Of a stretch of DNA of 64,000 bases, positions 42,181 through 53,273 are shown in pieces; position 1 is the stretch's first letter; every line of letters starts with the position of its first letter. The position numbers and the translations under genes were made by a program. Below the pieces are notes generated by a model. The model made no database searches. It had not been told where the DNA came from and worked only from the letters and a program-made list of their open reading frames with translations. Origin of the DNA: an uncultured Pelagibacteraceae bacterium (GTDB lineage Bacteria; Pseudomonadota; Alphaproteobacteria; Pelagibacterales; Pelagibacteraceae); assembly GCA_902570525.1 (NCBI GenBank), contig CACFYN010000002.1, positions 58,464-122,463 of the forward strand. The letters are read 5' to 3'.

Positions 42181-43475
42181 AAAAAATATTAATAATTTTA
42201 GCTTTTTATTTTTTAACCTCTAATGCTTTTGCAATTAATTTGTCTCAAGCATTAAAAGAGGCATATCAAAATAATCCGGAATTAAATGCTGAAAGAGAAA
42301 ATATTAAAGTATCAAAATCAGATCTTAATATTTCAAGAAGTGATTTTTTACCTTCGATAACATTATCGGGTTCTAAAAGTTCAGAAGATACTTCAAGATT
42401 AACTAATCGGGATGGCACTAATGCTACAATTACTGATGTAAATCCAGAGTCAAAATCAGTTAAAATAGAACAAAAAATATTCCAGGGTTTTGGAGGAGTT
42501 GCTGATTTTAAAAAGAGTAAATTAGGCTTAGATCTAGCTGATGCAAAATTATTAAAATCTGAACAAGAAATACTACTTAAAGCCGTTGAAGCTTTTTCTG
42601 GAATGATTGTAGCAAATGAGAAATTTTCAATTAATGAAAGAAATGTCAGTTTACTTGAAAGACAGGTTGAAACTGACAGAATTAGATTAGATAGAGGAGA
42701 AGTTAGTGTGGCTGATCTTGCACAATCAGAATCCTCATTAGCAGAGGCACAAGCAAAATTTATTCAAGCTAAAAATGAAGTTGTTACAACAAGATTAAAT
42801 TATGAAAATGTTATTGGTCCAATTCAGGATACTTTTGCATTAAATAAAAATTCTGATTTAAATTTAAAAATTCCTATGACTTTAGAAAATGCAATTAATT
42901 TATCAAAAACCAATAACCCCGAACTAATTATTGCAAAACTAGAGTATGAGCAATCCGAACAAGACGTAAAGATTTCACAATCTGATTTGTCACCATCAGC
43001 AACATTGTCTTTTGAAGCTAAAGAAACTGATGACTTAAGTTCTACAATTGACCAACAAGATAAAGAGACTGTTCAAGCAACAGTATCATGGCCACTTTTT
43101 TCTGGAGGAAAAAATTATGCTGGCCTAAGTAAATCTAAAAACTTAAGAAATAGAAAAAAATTATTACTAGATAATGCGTTAAGAATTAACGATACTAATG
43201 TAACCACTGCTTGGTCAAACATGAAATCAAATGCAAGTATGTTAGAATCTGTTAAGTTGCAGGTAAGAGCAGCTCAAATAGCAAATGAAGGAATTACTGC
43301 AGAATATGAAAGTGGCAAAGGTAGATCCACATTGGATGTGATTCAATCAAATTCTATTTTACTCAATTCCCAAATAAGTCTTGCAAATTCAGAGAGAGAA
43401 TTTTTATTATCAAAATTTAAACTTCTTCAATCAGTTGGTATTTTGAGCGCCGATCATCTAGGTTTCAATAATTAG
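42177..43475 (+). CDS. tolC: TolC-family outer membrane channel protein
   Basis: Signal peptide; two repeated OEP halves (LSQALKEAYQNNPELNAERENIKVSKSDL / LENAINLSKTNNPELIIAKLEYEQSEQDV). Confidence 0.9.
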   Translation: MKKILIILAFYFLTSNAFAINLSQALKEAYQNNPELNAERENIKVSKSDLNISRSDFLPSITLSGSKSSEDTSRLTNRDGTNATITDVNPESKSVKIEQKIFQGFGGVADFKKSKLGLDLADAKLLKSEQEILLKAVEAFSGMIVANEKFSINERNVSLLERQVETDRIRLDRGEVSVADLAQSESSLAEAQAKFIQAKNEVVTTRLNYENVIGPIQDTFALNKNSDLNLKIPMTLENAINLSKTNNPELIIAKLEYEQSEQDVKISQSDLSPSATLSFEAKETDDLSSTIDQQDKETVQATVSWPLFSGGKNYAGLSKSKNLRNRKKLLLDNALRINDTNVTTAWSNMKSNASMLESVKLQVRAAQIANEGITAEYESGKGRSTLDVIQSNSILLNSQISLANSEREFLLSKFKLLQSVGILSADHLGFNN

Positions 43476-43524
43476 GCTATTTTTTTGCTTATTTTATCTA
43501 AATAAATTAAGTTCTTGCCAATGA

Positions 43525-43539
43525 GAACAAAATGTGTAC
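43525..43539 (+). promoter_or_regulatory. Candidate LexA box upstream of recA
   Basis: GAAC-AAAATGT-GTAC; shares GAACAAAAT with the reverse complement of the umuDC box (GAACAAAATAAGAAC). Confidence 0.55.
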
Positions 43540-43590
43540 ATTTAATAACATGATTCGAGTGACAAAAAACGCAAAAAAAAGAGGCATTAA

Positions 43591-44712
43591 ATGACAAAAA
43601 ATAACTTAAAAGTGGTTAAAACCGCAAAAGATAAAGATTTGGAAAACAAAGAGAAAAACAAAGCGCTAGACGCAGCTATAGATCAAATTACTGATACTTT
43701 TGGTAAAGGCTCTGTAATGAAGCTTGGTCAACAGAAAGCTATGGATGTTGAATCAGTTTCAACAGGATCTTTAAGCTTAGACTTGGCTCTTGGAATTGGT
43801 GGTCTTCCAAAAGGAAGAATTATCGAAATTTATGGACCAGAATCTTCTGGAAAAACAACACTTGCGCTTCAAGTAGTGGCAGAAGCACAAAAGGCAGGTG
43901 GTATTTGTGGATTTGTTGATGCAGAGCACGCATTAGATCCTGTTTATGCAAAAAAATTAGGTGTTAATACTGAAGAATTACTAATTTCGCAGCCAGATAC
44001 TGGTGAACAAGCCTTAGAAATTACTGATACTTTAATAAAATCAGGTTCAATGTCGGTTTTAGTTGTTGACTCTGTTGCAGCATTAACTCCTAGAGCAGAA
44101 ATAGAAGGAGATATGGGAGATCATCATGTTGGTCTACAAGCTAGACTGATGTCTCAAGCATTAAGAAAATTAACAGGTTCGATTTCTAGAACAAACACAA
44201 TGGTTATTTTCATTAACCAAATTAGAATGAAAATTGGTGTTATGTTTGGAAGTCCAGAAACTACATCAGGTGGTAACTCATTAAAGTTTTATTCATCAGT
44301 TAGAATGGATATTAGAAGAATTGGTGCGATTAAAGATAAAGAGCAAATTATTGGAAATGCAACAAGAGTGAAGGTAGTAAAAAATAAAGTTGCACCACCA
44401 TTTAAAGTTGTTGAATTCGACTTAATGTATGGAAAAGGAATTAGCAAAACGGGTGAATTAATAGACCTTGGAGCAAAAGCAGACATAGTCGAAAAATCTG
44501 GTGCCTGGTATGCTTATAAAGGTGAGAAAATCGGTCAAGGAAAAGAAAATGCAAAACTTTACCTTGAACAAAATCCAAAAGCTGCTGCTGAAATTGAAAT
44601 GGCTATTAGAGAGAAAGCTGGCTTGATTTCAAAAAAGATTGAGGGCAATCCTATCGATCAAGAAAAAGTAAAAGCAGAAGAAAAAGAAGAGACACCATCT
44701 AAAAAGAATTAA
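43591..44712 (+). CDS. recA: Recombinase A
   Basis: [75 protein letters not shown]. Confidence 0.99.
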   Translation: MTKNNLKVVKTAKDKDLENKEKNKALDAAIDQITDTFGKGSVMKLGQQKAMDVESVSTGSLSLDLALGIGGLPKGRIIEIYGPESSGKTTLALQVVAEAQKAGGICGFVDAEHALDPVYAKKLGVNTEELLISQPDTGEQALEITDTLIKSGSMSVLVVDSVAALTPRAEIEGDMGDHHVGLQARLMSQALRKLTGSISRTNTMVIFINQIRMKIGVMFGSPETTSGGNSLKFYSSVRMDIRRIGAIKDKEQIIGNATRVKVVKNKVAPPFKVVEFDLMYGKGISKTGELIDLGAKADIVEKSGAWYAYKGEKIGQGKENAKLYLEQNPKAAAEIEMAIREKAGLISKKIEGNPIDQEKVKAEEKEETPSKKN

Positions 44713-44725
44713 CTTTTAGTTATCT

Positions 44726-44755
44726 AAAAAGGCGCTTATTTTAAGCGCCTTTTTT
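44726..44755 (+). terminator. Rho-independent terminator downstream of recA
   Basis: AAAAAGGCGCTTA-TTT-TAAGCGCCTTTTT, followed by Ts. Confidence 0.93.
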
Positions 44756-44802
44756 CCCTATAGTTATCTAGACATCAATTAAAAAAGCTGTATTTTAAAA
44801 AT

Positions 44803-47469
44803 ATGGCTGACAAATCACTAAACGAGATAAGAAAAACTTTCTTAAAATATTTTGAGAAAAACGGTCATACAATCGTTGACTCGAGTAATTTAGTGCCAAA
44901 TAACGATCCGACCTTGATGTTCGCAAACTCAGGAATGGTTCAGTTCAAAAATGTTTTTACAGGCCTTGAAAAACGGGATTATAAAAGAGCTACAACTTCT
45001 CAAAAATGTGTTCGTGCTGGTGGAAAACACAATGATTTAGAAAATGTTGGATACACTCCAAGACATCACACATTTTTTGAAATGTTGGGCAACTTTTCAT
45101 TTGGGGATTATTTTAAAGAAAGAGCAATAGAGCTTGCTTGGAACTTAATTACAAAAGATTTTGGATTAGACAAAAATAAACTTTATTTCACTGTTTTTAA
45201 TGAGGATGATGAAGCCTTTAATTTGTGGAAGAAAATAACAGGTTTTGGTGAGGACAGAATAATTAGAATATCAACATCAGACAACTTTTGGTCAATGGGC
45301 GAAACAGGACCTTGTGGACCTTGTTCTGAGATATTTTATGATCACGGAGATCATTTACAAGGAGGCCTTCCAGGAACAAAAGATCAGGATGGTGATAGAT
45401 ACATTGAAATCTGGAATTTAGTTTTCATGCAATATGAGCAAGTAACTAAAGATAAAAGAATTGATTTACCCAAACCATCTGTTGATACTGGAATGGGACT
45501 GGAGAGAATTGCTGCACTATTGCAAGGTACACATGATAACTATAAAACAGATCACTTTTTAAAATTAATAAATTCAATTTCTGATACTGTTAAAGTAAAA
45601 CCTACAGATAAAAACCTATCTAGTTTTAGAGTGATTGCAGACCATTTAAGAGCAAGTTCATTTTTATTAGCAGAAGGGGTTTTGCCTTCAAATGAGGGTC
45701 GAGGTTATGTTCTTAGAAGAATTATGAGACGGGGAATGAGGCATTCACATCTGCTAGGAGCAGAAGAACCAATTTTTTATAATATATTTAAAACATTAGA
45801 AAACGAAATGTCTGGTAATTATCCTGAATTGGAAAGAGCACAATCGTTAATTAAAGAAACCTTAAAAATGGAAGAGGAAAAATTCTTAGTACTTTTAGAA
45901 AGAGGTATGAAGATATTAGATGATGAGATTGAAAAGATAGATAAAGTTTTACCTGGTGAAGTAGCTTTCAAACTTTATGACACTTATGGTTTCCCTTTAG
46001 ACTTAACAGAGGACATTCTTAAAAATAAATCACTTAGCTTAGACCACGAAAAATTTAACAAACTAATGAAAGACAGTAAGGAACTTGCAAAGAAAAATTG
46101 GAAAGGATCAGGTGATAGTTCAGTAGATGAAATATGGTTTGGAATTAAAGACAAAATAGGCTCAACTGAATTTTTAGGTTATGAAACTAATCAGGCAGAA
46201 GGAGTAATTTTAAGTTTAATTAAAAATAACAAACAATCCGATAGTTTAAAAGAAGGTGATGAGGGTATGGTAATTTTAAACCAAACTCCATTTTACGGTG
46301 AGTCCGGAGGACAAGTTGGTGATAATGGAACAATATCTAATGGAAATAATATTTTTAAAGTTTCAGATGTTCAAAAAAAATTAGGTAATTTATTTGTACA
46401 TTACGGAAAAGTTGAAAAAGGAAACTTCAATTTAAAGGATAACGTAGAACTTAAAATTGATATTGAAAGACGAGAAAATGTGAAAGCATATCATTCAGCA
46501 ACACATTTATTGCACGAGTCTTTAAGGAGAATACTAGGAACACACGTGATGCAAAAAGGATCATTAGTTGCTCCAGATAGATTACGTTTTGACTTTAGTC
46601 ATATGAAGCCAATTTCTTCAGATGAAATGACAAAAATAGATGAACATGTAAATCAAATGGTGAATAAAAAATCAGAGGTAATTACAAGAATAATGACTCC
46701 AAAAGAAGGTATTGCTCATGGTGCATTAGCATTATTTGGAGAAAAATATGGAGATGAAGTCAGGGTGGTTTTTATGGGTGAAGAAGGAAATAAATATTTT
46801 TCAACCGAATTATGTGGTGGAACACATGTAAAAAATACCAGTGATATTGGTAATTTTAAAGTAGTTAGTCAATCAGCTATAGCAGCGGGTGTAAGAAGAG
46901 TTGAAGCTCTTAGAGATAAACAACTAGATGAATTTTTAAAAAACAAAGAAAAACAATCTAGTTTATCTGAACAAAAAGATGAAGAAACAATTAAAGTTTT
47001 ATCAGAAGAAATTAAAAAACTTGGAGGAAAACCAAATTTAAATAAAGAAAATAAAAAAGATTTAATAAAAGAATTAAATAAAGAATTAGAAAAATTATCC
47101 ATCAATGAAATAATAAATAATAAATCAAAAAATATTATTAATGATGAAAAAATTAATGGTGTAAATGTTAGGATGCAAAAAATTGATGGACTTCCTCCAA
47201 AAGAATTAAGAAGATTAATTGATAATGGAAAGAAAGAAATAGGGGAAGGAATAGTGATTATTTTTGCAAGCAAAGACGATAAAGTTGGTTTAGCGGTCGG
47301 TATAACAGATAAGCTTAAAAGTAAATATGATGCTGTTAAATTTGTTAAAAATGGATCAGAAATTATTGGCGGAAAAGGTGGTGGAGGAAGACCTGATTTT
47401 GCTCAAGCAGGGGGAGTAAACAAAGACAAAATTGAGGATGCTTTTAACAGCTTAAAAGTTTTAATTTAA
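44803..47469 (+). CDS. alaS: Alanyl-tRNA synthetase
   Basis: [71 protein letters not shown]. Confidence 0.99.
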   Translation: MADKSLNEIRKTFLKYFEKNGHTIVDSSNLVPNNDPTLMFANSGMVQFKNVFTGLEKRDYKRATTSQKCVRAGGKHNDLENVGYTPRHHTFFEMLGNFSFGDYFKERAIELAWNLITKDFGLDKNKLYFTVFNEDDEAFNLWKKITGFGEDRIIRISTSDNFWSMGETGPCGPCSEIFYDHGDHLQGGLPGTKDQDGDRYIEIWNLVFMQYEQVTKDKRIDLPKPSVDTGMGLERIAALLQGTHDNYKTDHFLKLINSISDTVKVKPTDKNLSSFRVIADHLRASSFLLAEGVLPSNEGRGYVLRRIMRRGMRHSHLLGAEEPIFYNIFKTLENEMSGNYPELERAQSLIKETLKMEEEKFLVLLERGMKILDDEIEKIDKVLPGEVAFKLYDTYGFPLDLTEDILKNKSLSLDHEKFNKLMKDSKELAKKNWKGSGDSSVDEIWFGIKDKIGSTEFLGYETNQAEGVILSLIKNNKQSDSLKEGDEGMVILNQTPFYGESGGQVGDNGTISNGNNIFKVSDVQKKLGNLFVHYGKVEKGNFNLKDNVELKIDIERRENVKAYHSATHLLHESLRRILGTHVMQKGSLVAPDRLRFDFSHMKPISSDEMTKIDEHVNQMVNKKSEVITRIMTPKEGIAHGALALFGEKYGDEVRVVFMGEEGNKYFSTELCGGTHVKNTSDIGNFKVVSQSAIAAGVRRVEALRDKQLDEFLKNKEKQSSLSEQKDEETIKVLSEEIKKLGGKPNLNKENKKDLIKELNKELEKLSINEIINNKSKNIINDEKINGVNVRMQKIDGLPPKELRRLIDNGKKEIGEGIVIIFASKDDKVGLAVGITDKLKSKYDAVKFVKNGSEIIGGKGGGGRPDFAQAGGVNKDKIEDAFNSLKVLI

Positions 47470-48675
47470 TCTTTTTTTCAAGTTCGCATCAATTACATCT
47501 AAGAATTGATTTGTGGTTAAATGTTTAGTTGATGGACCCACTAAAATTGCTAAGTCTTTGGTCATAGATCCAGACTCTACAGTTTGGATACAAGTTTTTT
47601 CTAGGTGTTTTACAAATTTTTTTAAATCCTCATTATTATCTAATTTTGCTCTGTGGTATAAACCTCTTGCCCATGCAAATATTGATGCAATAGGGTTTGT
47701 TGAAGTTTCTTTACCTTGTTGGTGCAATCTGTAATGCCTTGTTACAGTTCCATGTGCAGCTTCTGCTTCAATTGTTTTTCCATCTGGACTCATTAGAACA
47801 CTTGACATTAAACCTAATGATCCAAAACCTTGTGCAACTGTATCTGACTGAACATCACCATCATAATTTTTGCAAGCCCATATATAATTACCATTCCACT
47901 TCATTGCACATGCAACCATGTCATCAATTAATCTATGTTCGTAAGTAATTCCTCTTTCTTTGAATTTCTCCTTAAATTCGTTTTCATATACCTCTTGAAA
48001 TAAATCTTTAAATCTTCCGTCATATTTTTTTAAGATTGTATTTTTAGTTGAGAGGAATACTGGCCATTTTCTATTAAGACCATAGTTCATGCATGATCTT
48101 GCAAAATCTATTATTGATTGATCCAAGTTATACATTGAAAGAGCTACACCTGGACCAGGAAAGTTAAAAACTTCAAATTCTTTTTTGTCTTTTCCATCTT
48201 CAGAAGTCCATTTTATCTCTAATTTCCCTTTTCCTGGTACCTGAAAATCAGTTGCTCTATATTGATCCCCAAATGCATGTCTCCCAATACAGATTGGATT
48301 TTTCCAACTTGGAACTAGCTTTGGAATATTTTTGCATAATATAGGTTCTCTAAAAACAGTTCCTCCCAAAATATTTCTTATTGTTCCATTTGGAGATCTC
48401 CACATCTTATTCAAATTAAATTCTTTAACCCTTGCTTCATCTGGTGTAATTGTTGCACATTTAATCCCTACACCATATTTTTTAATTGCATGTGCACAAT
48501 CGACAGTAATTTTATCAGAAGTATTATCTCTACTTTTAATCCCTAAGTCGTAATATTTTATATCTAAATCTAAATATGGAAGGATAAGCTTATTTTTTAT
48601 GAAATCCCAAATTACCCTAGTCATTTCATCGCCATCTAGCTCAACAATTGGGTTTTTAACCTTAATTTTGCTCAT
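47461..48675 (-). CDS. icd: NADP-dependent isocitrate dehydrogenase
   Basis: [68 protein letters not shown]. Confidence 0.97.
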   Translation of the reverse strand: MSKIKVKNPIVELDGDEMTRVIWDFIKNKLILPYLDLDIKYYDLGIKSRDNTSDKITVDCAHAIKKYGVGIKCATITPDEARVKEFNLNKMWRSPNGTIRNILGGTVFREPILCKNIPKLVPSWKNPICIGRHAFGDQYRATDFQVPGKGKLEIKWTSEDGKDKKEFEVFNFPGPGVALSMYNLDQSIIDFARSCMNYGLNRKWPVFLSTKNTILKKYDGRFKDLFQEVYENEFKEKFKERGITYEHRLIDDMVACAMKWNGNYIWACKNYDGDVQSDTVAQGFGSLGLMSSVLMSPDGKTIEAEAAHGTVTRHYRLHQQGKETSTNPIASIFAWARGLYHRAKLDNNEDLKKFVKHLEKTCIQTVESGSMTKDLAILVGPSTKHLTTNQFLDVIDANLKKRLN

Positions 48676-48751
48676 ATTAGAGTATATATCTTAATAATTG
48701 AATTTTGGAGTTTAATATACATATTAGAACCATATTACCAAATATATAATT

Positions 48752-49399
48752 ATGATAGACAAAGTATTTCCACCAATTCATAACGAAGGCTATAAATTTT
48801 TAGTAATTTTTGCAGTTGCTACGATAATTTTATACTTAATTAGCAGCTTCTTAGGATTAATTGGATTAGTTCTCACAATTTGGTGCTACTATTTTTTTAG
48901 AGATCCAGAAAGATATTCAATAAATGATGATGATTATTTAGTAAGTCCTGCTGACGGTTTAGTTTTACAAGTTCAAGAATGTGATGGCCCGAAAGAACTT
49001 AATTTAGAAAATAAAAAATTTACCAAAGTAAGTATTTTTATGAATGTTTTCGATTGCCATGTAAATAGATCACCTTGCGCAGGAAAAGTTTCAGAAATCT
49101 TGTATAAACCTGGGAAGTTTTTAAATGCTTCTCTTGATAAGGCTAGCGAAGATAATGAGAGAAATTACTACAAAATTACCAATTCAAAAGGTGAAGATAT
49201 AATTGTTGTTCAAATCGCTGGCTTAATAGCTAGAAGAATTGTAACAGAAACAACAGAAAACTCTGAACTTGCTCAAGGAGAAAGAATAGGAATGATTAGA
49301 TTTGGAAGTAGGGCAGACTTATATTTTGAAAACTATAAACCCTTAGCAAAAGTCAATCAGAAAACTATAGCTGGAGAGTCGCTTATAGCTAAGAGATAA
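48752..49399 (+). CDS. psd: Phosphatidylserine decarboxylase proenzyme
   Basis: YFFRDPERYSINDDDYLVSPADG, MNVFDCHVNRSPCAGKV, RIGMIRFGSRADLYF. Confidence 0.96.
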   Translation: MIDKVFPPIHNEGYKFLVIFAVATIILYLISSFLGLIGLVLTIWCYYFFRDPERYSINDDDYLVSPADGLVLQVQECDGPKELNLENKKFTKVSIFMNVFDCHVNRSPCAGKVSEILYKPGKFLNASLDKASEDNERNYYKITNSKGEDIIVVQIAGLIARRIVTETTENSELAQGERIGMIRFGSRADLYFENYKPLAKVNQKTIAGESLIAKR

Positions 49400-50200
49400 A
49401 TGAACGAACCAAGAAAAAAATTCAAAATTGTAACAGATAAAAGTGCAAGGGTAATATTACCTAATACATTAACCTTGATTGGAGTATGTATTGGATTGAC
49501 TTCAATAAATTTTGCACTCAATCAAAACTTTAAACTTGCAATTGTAGCTATTGTATGTGCAGCGATTATAGATGGACTAGATGGAAGAATTGCAAGATTA
49601 ATAAAAGGAACATCTAAAGTTGGTAAGGAGCTAGACTCCTTAACAGATATTATAAGCTTTGGTGTGGCACCAGCATTTATAATGTATTTTTGGACCTTAA
49701 ATTCTTTAGGAAAAATTGGATGGTTGATTTCATTAATTTATGTTGTCTGCGTTGCCCTTAGATTGGCCAGGTTTAATATTAATTCAGGTGGAGAAGCTTC
49801 ATGGAAAGATAATTTTTTCGAAGGTGTACCATCTCCTGCAGGTGGAATACTAGTATTAAGCCCACTCGTTTATGAGCAAAGTGACTTAAGCATTTTCAAT
49901 TTTGACTTAAAAATAATTACCCCAATTCTTTTCATAATTGTATCTATTTTACTTATAAGCAAAATACCCACTTATTCATTTAAAAGAATTGTTGTACCTA
50001 GAAGTATTACAATCTTTTTACTTTTAGGAATAGTTTTGCTTTTTGGACTTTTATTAATATTTCCTTTCAATGTAATTGCATTAGGATCTGCTATTTATCT
50101 TTTAGGAATTCCATTAAGTATTTTTCATTACTTTAAATTGAAAAAAGGTTCATTAGTTAAAAACTTATCAACCGATGATGAGCCTGAAGACATGTTATAA
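49400..50200 (+). CDS. pssA: CDP-diacylglycerol--serine O-phosphatidyltransferase
   Basis: DGLDGRIARLIKGTSKVGKELDSLTDIISFGVAP CDP-alcohol phosphotransferase motif. Confidence 0.95.
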   Translation: MNEPRKKFKIVTDKSARVILPNTLTLIGVCIGLTSINFALNQNFKLAIVAIVCAAIIDGLDGRIARLIKGTSKVGKELDSLTDIISFGVAPAFIMYFWTLNSLGKIGWLISLIYVVCVALRLARFNINSGGEASWKDNFFEGVPSPAGGILVLSPLVYEQSDLSIFNFDLKIITPILFIIVSILLISKIPTYSFKRIVVPRSITIFLLLGIVLLFGLLLIFPFNVIALGSAIYLLGIPLSIFHYFKLKKGSLVKNLSTDDEPEDML

Positions 50201-51112
50201 ATGAAAAAAAATGTAATAGTTTCACTTGCTGACTCTAATTATTTTAATTTATTAAATGAATTAATAGATTCAATCAAACATTTAGATAAAAATAATACTA
50301 CAGCAATATGTATTTTAGATGCTGGATTAGAAAAAGAGCAAGTAAATAAACTTACAAGCAAAGTAGATGAAATTAAAAGTGCTGAATGGGATATTCAAGT
50401 CTCTTCAATAAAAGTAAAAGGTAAAGAATGGTTAAAGAGTCAAGTTTCTAGAGCCTTTTTACCTAAATACTTCCCTAATTATAATAAATACCTTTGGATT
50501 GATTGTGATGCATGGGTGAATGATTGGAGCTCAATAGAGTTGTACTTTAAAGCTTGCGAAAATGGCAAGCTAGGAATTACCCAAACACTTGGCCCAGGTT
50601 ATCGTATAATGTCTAAAGTAAACTGGCTGTTTGGTAAAATAGCAATAATTAAATCACAAAATTTTAAACATGCTATCAGTTCTAAAATAGGAATGGAAAA
50701 AGCAAGAAAACTTGCTTTTGCACCTCACGTTAATATAGGGGTTTTTTCGTTAGAGAAAAATTCAAAATGTTGGGATGTTTGGCAAAAAAATTTGGAGACA
50801 ACATTAAAATCTGGAAAAATATTTGGCTCAGAAGGTTTAGCAATTAATATGAGTATTTACATAGATAATGTTGAAACAGAATTTCTTCCATTAAATTGTA
50901 ATTGGATTGCTAGTAATCTTTTACCAAAGTTTGATGAAAAAAATCATACATTTGTTGAACCTTATTTGCCAAATAATAAAATAGGAATTATGCACCTTGC
51001 GGCAGGTATTTGGGATGATAAAAAAGATATGAGAATAGATAGCTCTGTTAAAATTCAAATTAAAACTTTAGAAAATAAAAATGTCTCAAAAAGTTTGAGG
51101 TTTGGTCATTAA
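50201..51112 (+). CDS. Glycosyltransferase-like protein (GT8-like fold, tentative)
   Basis: VSLADSNYFNLLNELIDSI, LPKYFPNYNKYLWIDCDAWV (DxD), GIMHLAAGIWDD. Confidence 0.6.
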   Translation: MKKNVIVSLADSNYFNLLNELIDSIKHLDKNNTTAICILDAGLEKEQVNKLTSKVDEIKSAEWDIQVSSIKVKGKEWLKSQVSRAFLPKYFPNYNKYLWIDCDAWVNDWSSIELYFKACENGKLGITQTLGPGYRIMSKVNWLFGKIAIIKSQNFKHAISSKIGMEKARKLAFAPHVNIGVFSLEKNSKCWDVWQKNLETTLKSGKIFGSEGLAINMSIYIDNVETEFLPLNCNWIASNLLPKFDEKNHTFVEPYLPNNKIGIMHLAAGIWDDKKDMRIDSSVKIQIKTLENKNVSKSLRFGH

Positions 51113-51724
51113 TTGAAAAAAAACAAAATTTCAAAAAACTGGATAAATAAACAAAGAAGAGATATTTATGTTCGCAAATCTAAAATTGAGGGTTACCGGT
51201 CAAGGGCAATTTATAAGTTAAAAGAAATTGATGAAAAATTTAAAATATTAAAAAATGTTGTAACTGCGATAGATCTAGGCGCCGCTCCTGGAAGTTGGTC
51301 ACAATATTTATCACAAAAAATTAATCACGGAAAAATATTAGCAATCGATATCTTAGAATTTCAAGAAATAAATAAAGTTCATCAGTTAATTGGCGATTTT
51401 ACGAACGAAAATTCTAAGGAAAAAATTAGAGATTATTTTAATAAAAAAGTAGATCTAGTAGTTTCAGATATGGCAGTTAATACTACTGGCAATAAAAACC
51501 TTGACTCTATTGTTACAGGTGAGCTTTGTATGGATGCTATGACCTTTTCAAAAAATCAATTAAATTATAACGGGAAATTTATTTCGAAACTATTTATGGG
51601 TAAAAGTTTTAATGAAATAGTCTCAGAGGCTAAAAAAATATTTAAGGAAGTGAGTATTTTTAAGCCACCATCAAGTAGGAAGGACTCCAAAGAGAGTTTT
51701 ATAATTTGTAAAATATTACGTTAA
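51113..51724 (+). CDS. rlmE: 23S rRNA (uridine-2'-O) methyltransferase RlmE (TTG start)
   Basis: YRSRAIYKLKEIDEKF, AIDLGAAPGSWSQYL, DLVVSDMAVNTTG. Confidence 0.95.
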   Translation: MKKNKISKNWINKQRRDIYVRKSKIEGYRSRAIYKLKEIDEKFKILKNVVTAIDLGAAPGSWSQYLSQKINHGKILAIDILEFQEINKVHQLIGDFTNENSKEKIRDYFNKKVDLVVSDMAVNTTGNKNLDSIVTGELCMDAMTFSKNQLNYNGKFISKLFMGKSFNEIVSEAKKIFKEVSIFKPPSSRKDSKESFIICKILR

Positions 51725-51763
51725 GTCCTCTTTTTTTTTTTTAAGAATCGTATATATAAGATT

Positions 51764-52840
51764 ATGGATCCCATTAAAGAAGCGCTTACTTTCGACGACG
51801 TTACATTAGCTCCTAGATACTCAGAGATTTTACCGTCACAAGTTAATACTTCTACCTATTTAAGAAATGATTTTAAGATAGATATTCCTTTGTTGTCTTC
51901 AGCTATGGATACAGTAACAGAGTCCAAAATGGCAATCGCAATTGCCCTAGCAGGTGGTATTGGTGTTATACACAGAAATTTTACAATTGAAAAACAGATT
52001 AAAGAAATAAGAAAAGTGAAATCAAAAAATTTGAAAGTGGGCGCCGCTGTTGGTGCTGGAGATTTAGAGTCAAAAAGAGCTTTAGCGATCATCAAAGAGA
52101 AAGTTGATTTAATAGTTGTAGATACTGCACATGGTCACACTAAAAGAGTAAAAGAAATAATAAGAATAATTAAAAAAAACAAAAGTAAAAAAACACTTTT
52201 ATGTGCAGGGAATATAGCAACAGCTGAGGCTGCTAATTTTTTAGCCAAACTTGGTGTTGATATAATTAAAGTTGGCATCGGACCTGGATCAATTTGCACA
52301 ACAAGACTTGTTGCAGGAATAGGAGTTCCACAGTTGAGTGCAATAATCAATGTTAAAAAAGGTTTAAAAAACAAAAAAGTAAAGATAATTGCTGATGGGG
52401 GAATAAAATTTTCAGGAGATATTGCAAAAGCTTTAGCAGCTGGCGCAGATGCAGTAATGATTGGATCTCTATTCGCTGGAACAAATGAATCTCCAGGAAA
52501 AATATTAAATAAAAATGGTAAGATGTTTAAAGTTTTTAGAGGTATGGGATCTATAGGAGCAATGAATAAGGGCTCAGCAGATAGATATTTTCAAACTAAA
52601 CAAAAGGACAAATCTAAATACGTTCCTGAAGGGGTTGAGGGTTTTGTAAAATATAAAGGTCCAGTTGATAAAATAATTTTTAAATTAATAGGAGGTCTTA
52701 AATCTTCTATGGGATATTTGGGATCTAAAAAAGTTTTAAATTTAAGAAATAAACCAAAATTTGTTAAAATTACGAAAGCTGGATTTTATGAAAGTATGGT
52801 ACATAATATAGATGAGGTTAAAAAAGATGAAAAATATTAA
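51764..52840 (+). CDS. guaB: IMP dehydrogenase lacking the CBS/Bateman domain (358 aa)
   Basis: ALTFDDVTLAPRYSEILP, KVGIGPGSICTTRLVAGIGVPQ, FRGMGSIGAMNKGS; KQIKEIRKVKSKN runs straight into LKVGAAVGAG. Confidence 0.95.
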   Translation: MDPIKEALTFDDVTLAPRYSEILPSQVNTSTYLRNDFKIDIPLLSSAMDTVTESKMAIAIALAGGIGVIHRNFTIEKQIKEIRKVKSKNLKVGAAVGAGDLESKRALAIIKEKVDLIVVDTAHGHTKRVKEIIRIIKKNKSKKTLLCAGNIATAEAANFLAKLGVDIIKVGIGPGSICTTRLVAGIGVPQLSAIINVKKGLKNKKVKIIADGGIKFSGDIAKALAAGADAVMIGSLFAGTNESPGKILNKNGKMFKVFRGMGSIGAMNKGSADRYFQTKQKDKSKYVPEGVEGFVKYKGPVDKIIFKLIGGLKSSMGYLGSKKVLNLRNKPKFVKITKAGFYESMVHNIDEVKKDEKY

Positions 52841-53273
52841 TAATAAAAAATTTATTTTAATGTTTTCGTTTATTAGTATTTTTTTTATTAATAATAATGC
52901 AATTTCAGAAAGTTTTTTTGATGAGGCAAAACAAAAATTTGATCAAAAAAAATATGATGACTCTAAATTTTTGTTTCAAAGGAACATAGTTTACAATCCG
53001 AAGAATGCAGAATCATATTTATATTTAGCAAAAATTTATAAGAGTGAGGAAAATGAAAAAGAAGAATTAAAAAATTTAAATACCACTTTATTGTTAGATC
53101 CAAAGAATGAGGAAGCAATGCACTTATTGATTAATTATGAACTTAAAAAATCAAATTATTCAAAGGTTAAAGAACTTAAAGAAAATTTTTCTATGATATG
53201 TCAAAAACTTTGTAAAGAAATAAATACAATTGAAAAATCCTTATCAGACATAGAACCAAAAAATGGATCTTAA
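52827..53273 (+). CDS. Exported TPR-containing protein
   Basis: Hydrophobic N-terminus, TPR-like [46 protein letters not shown]; start at internal MKNINNKK. Confidence 0.65.
   Translation: MKNINNKKFILMFSFISIFFINNNAISESFFDEAKQKFDQKKYDDSKFLFQRNIVYNPKNAESYLYLAKIYKSEENEKEELKNLNTTLLLDPKNEEAMHLLINYELKKSNYSKVKELKENFSMICQKLCKEINTIEKSLSDIEPKNGS

Noticed and set aside
51731-51742. T12 tract between rlmE and guaB as a terminator
   Set aside because: No GC-containing hairpin precedes it, so an intrinsic terminator is not supported.
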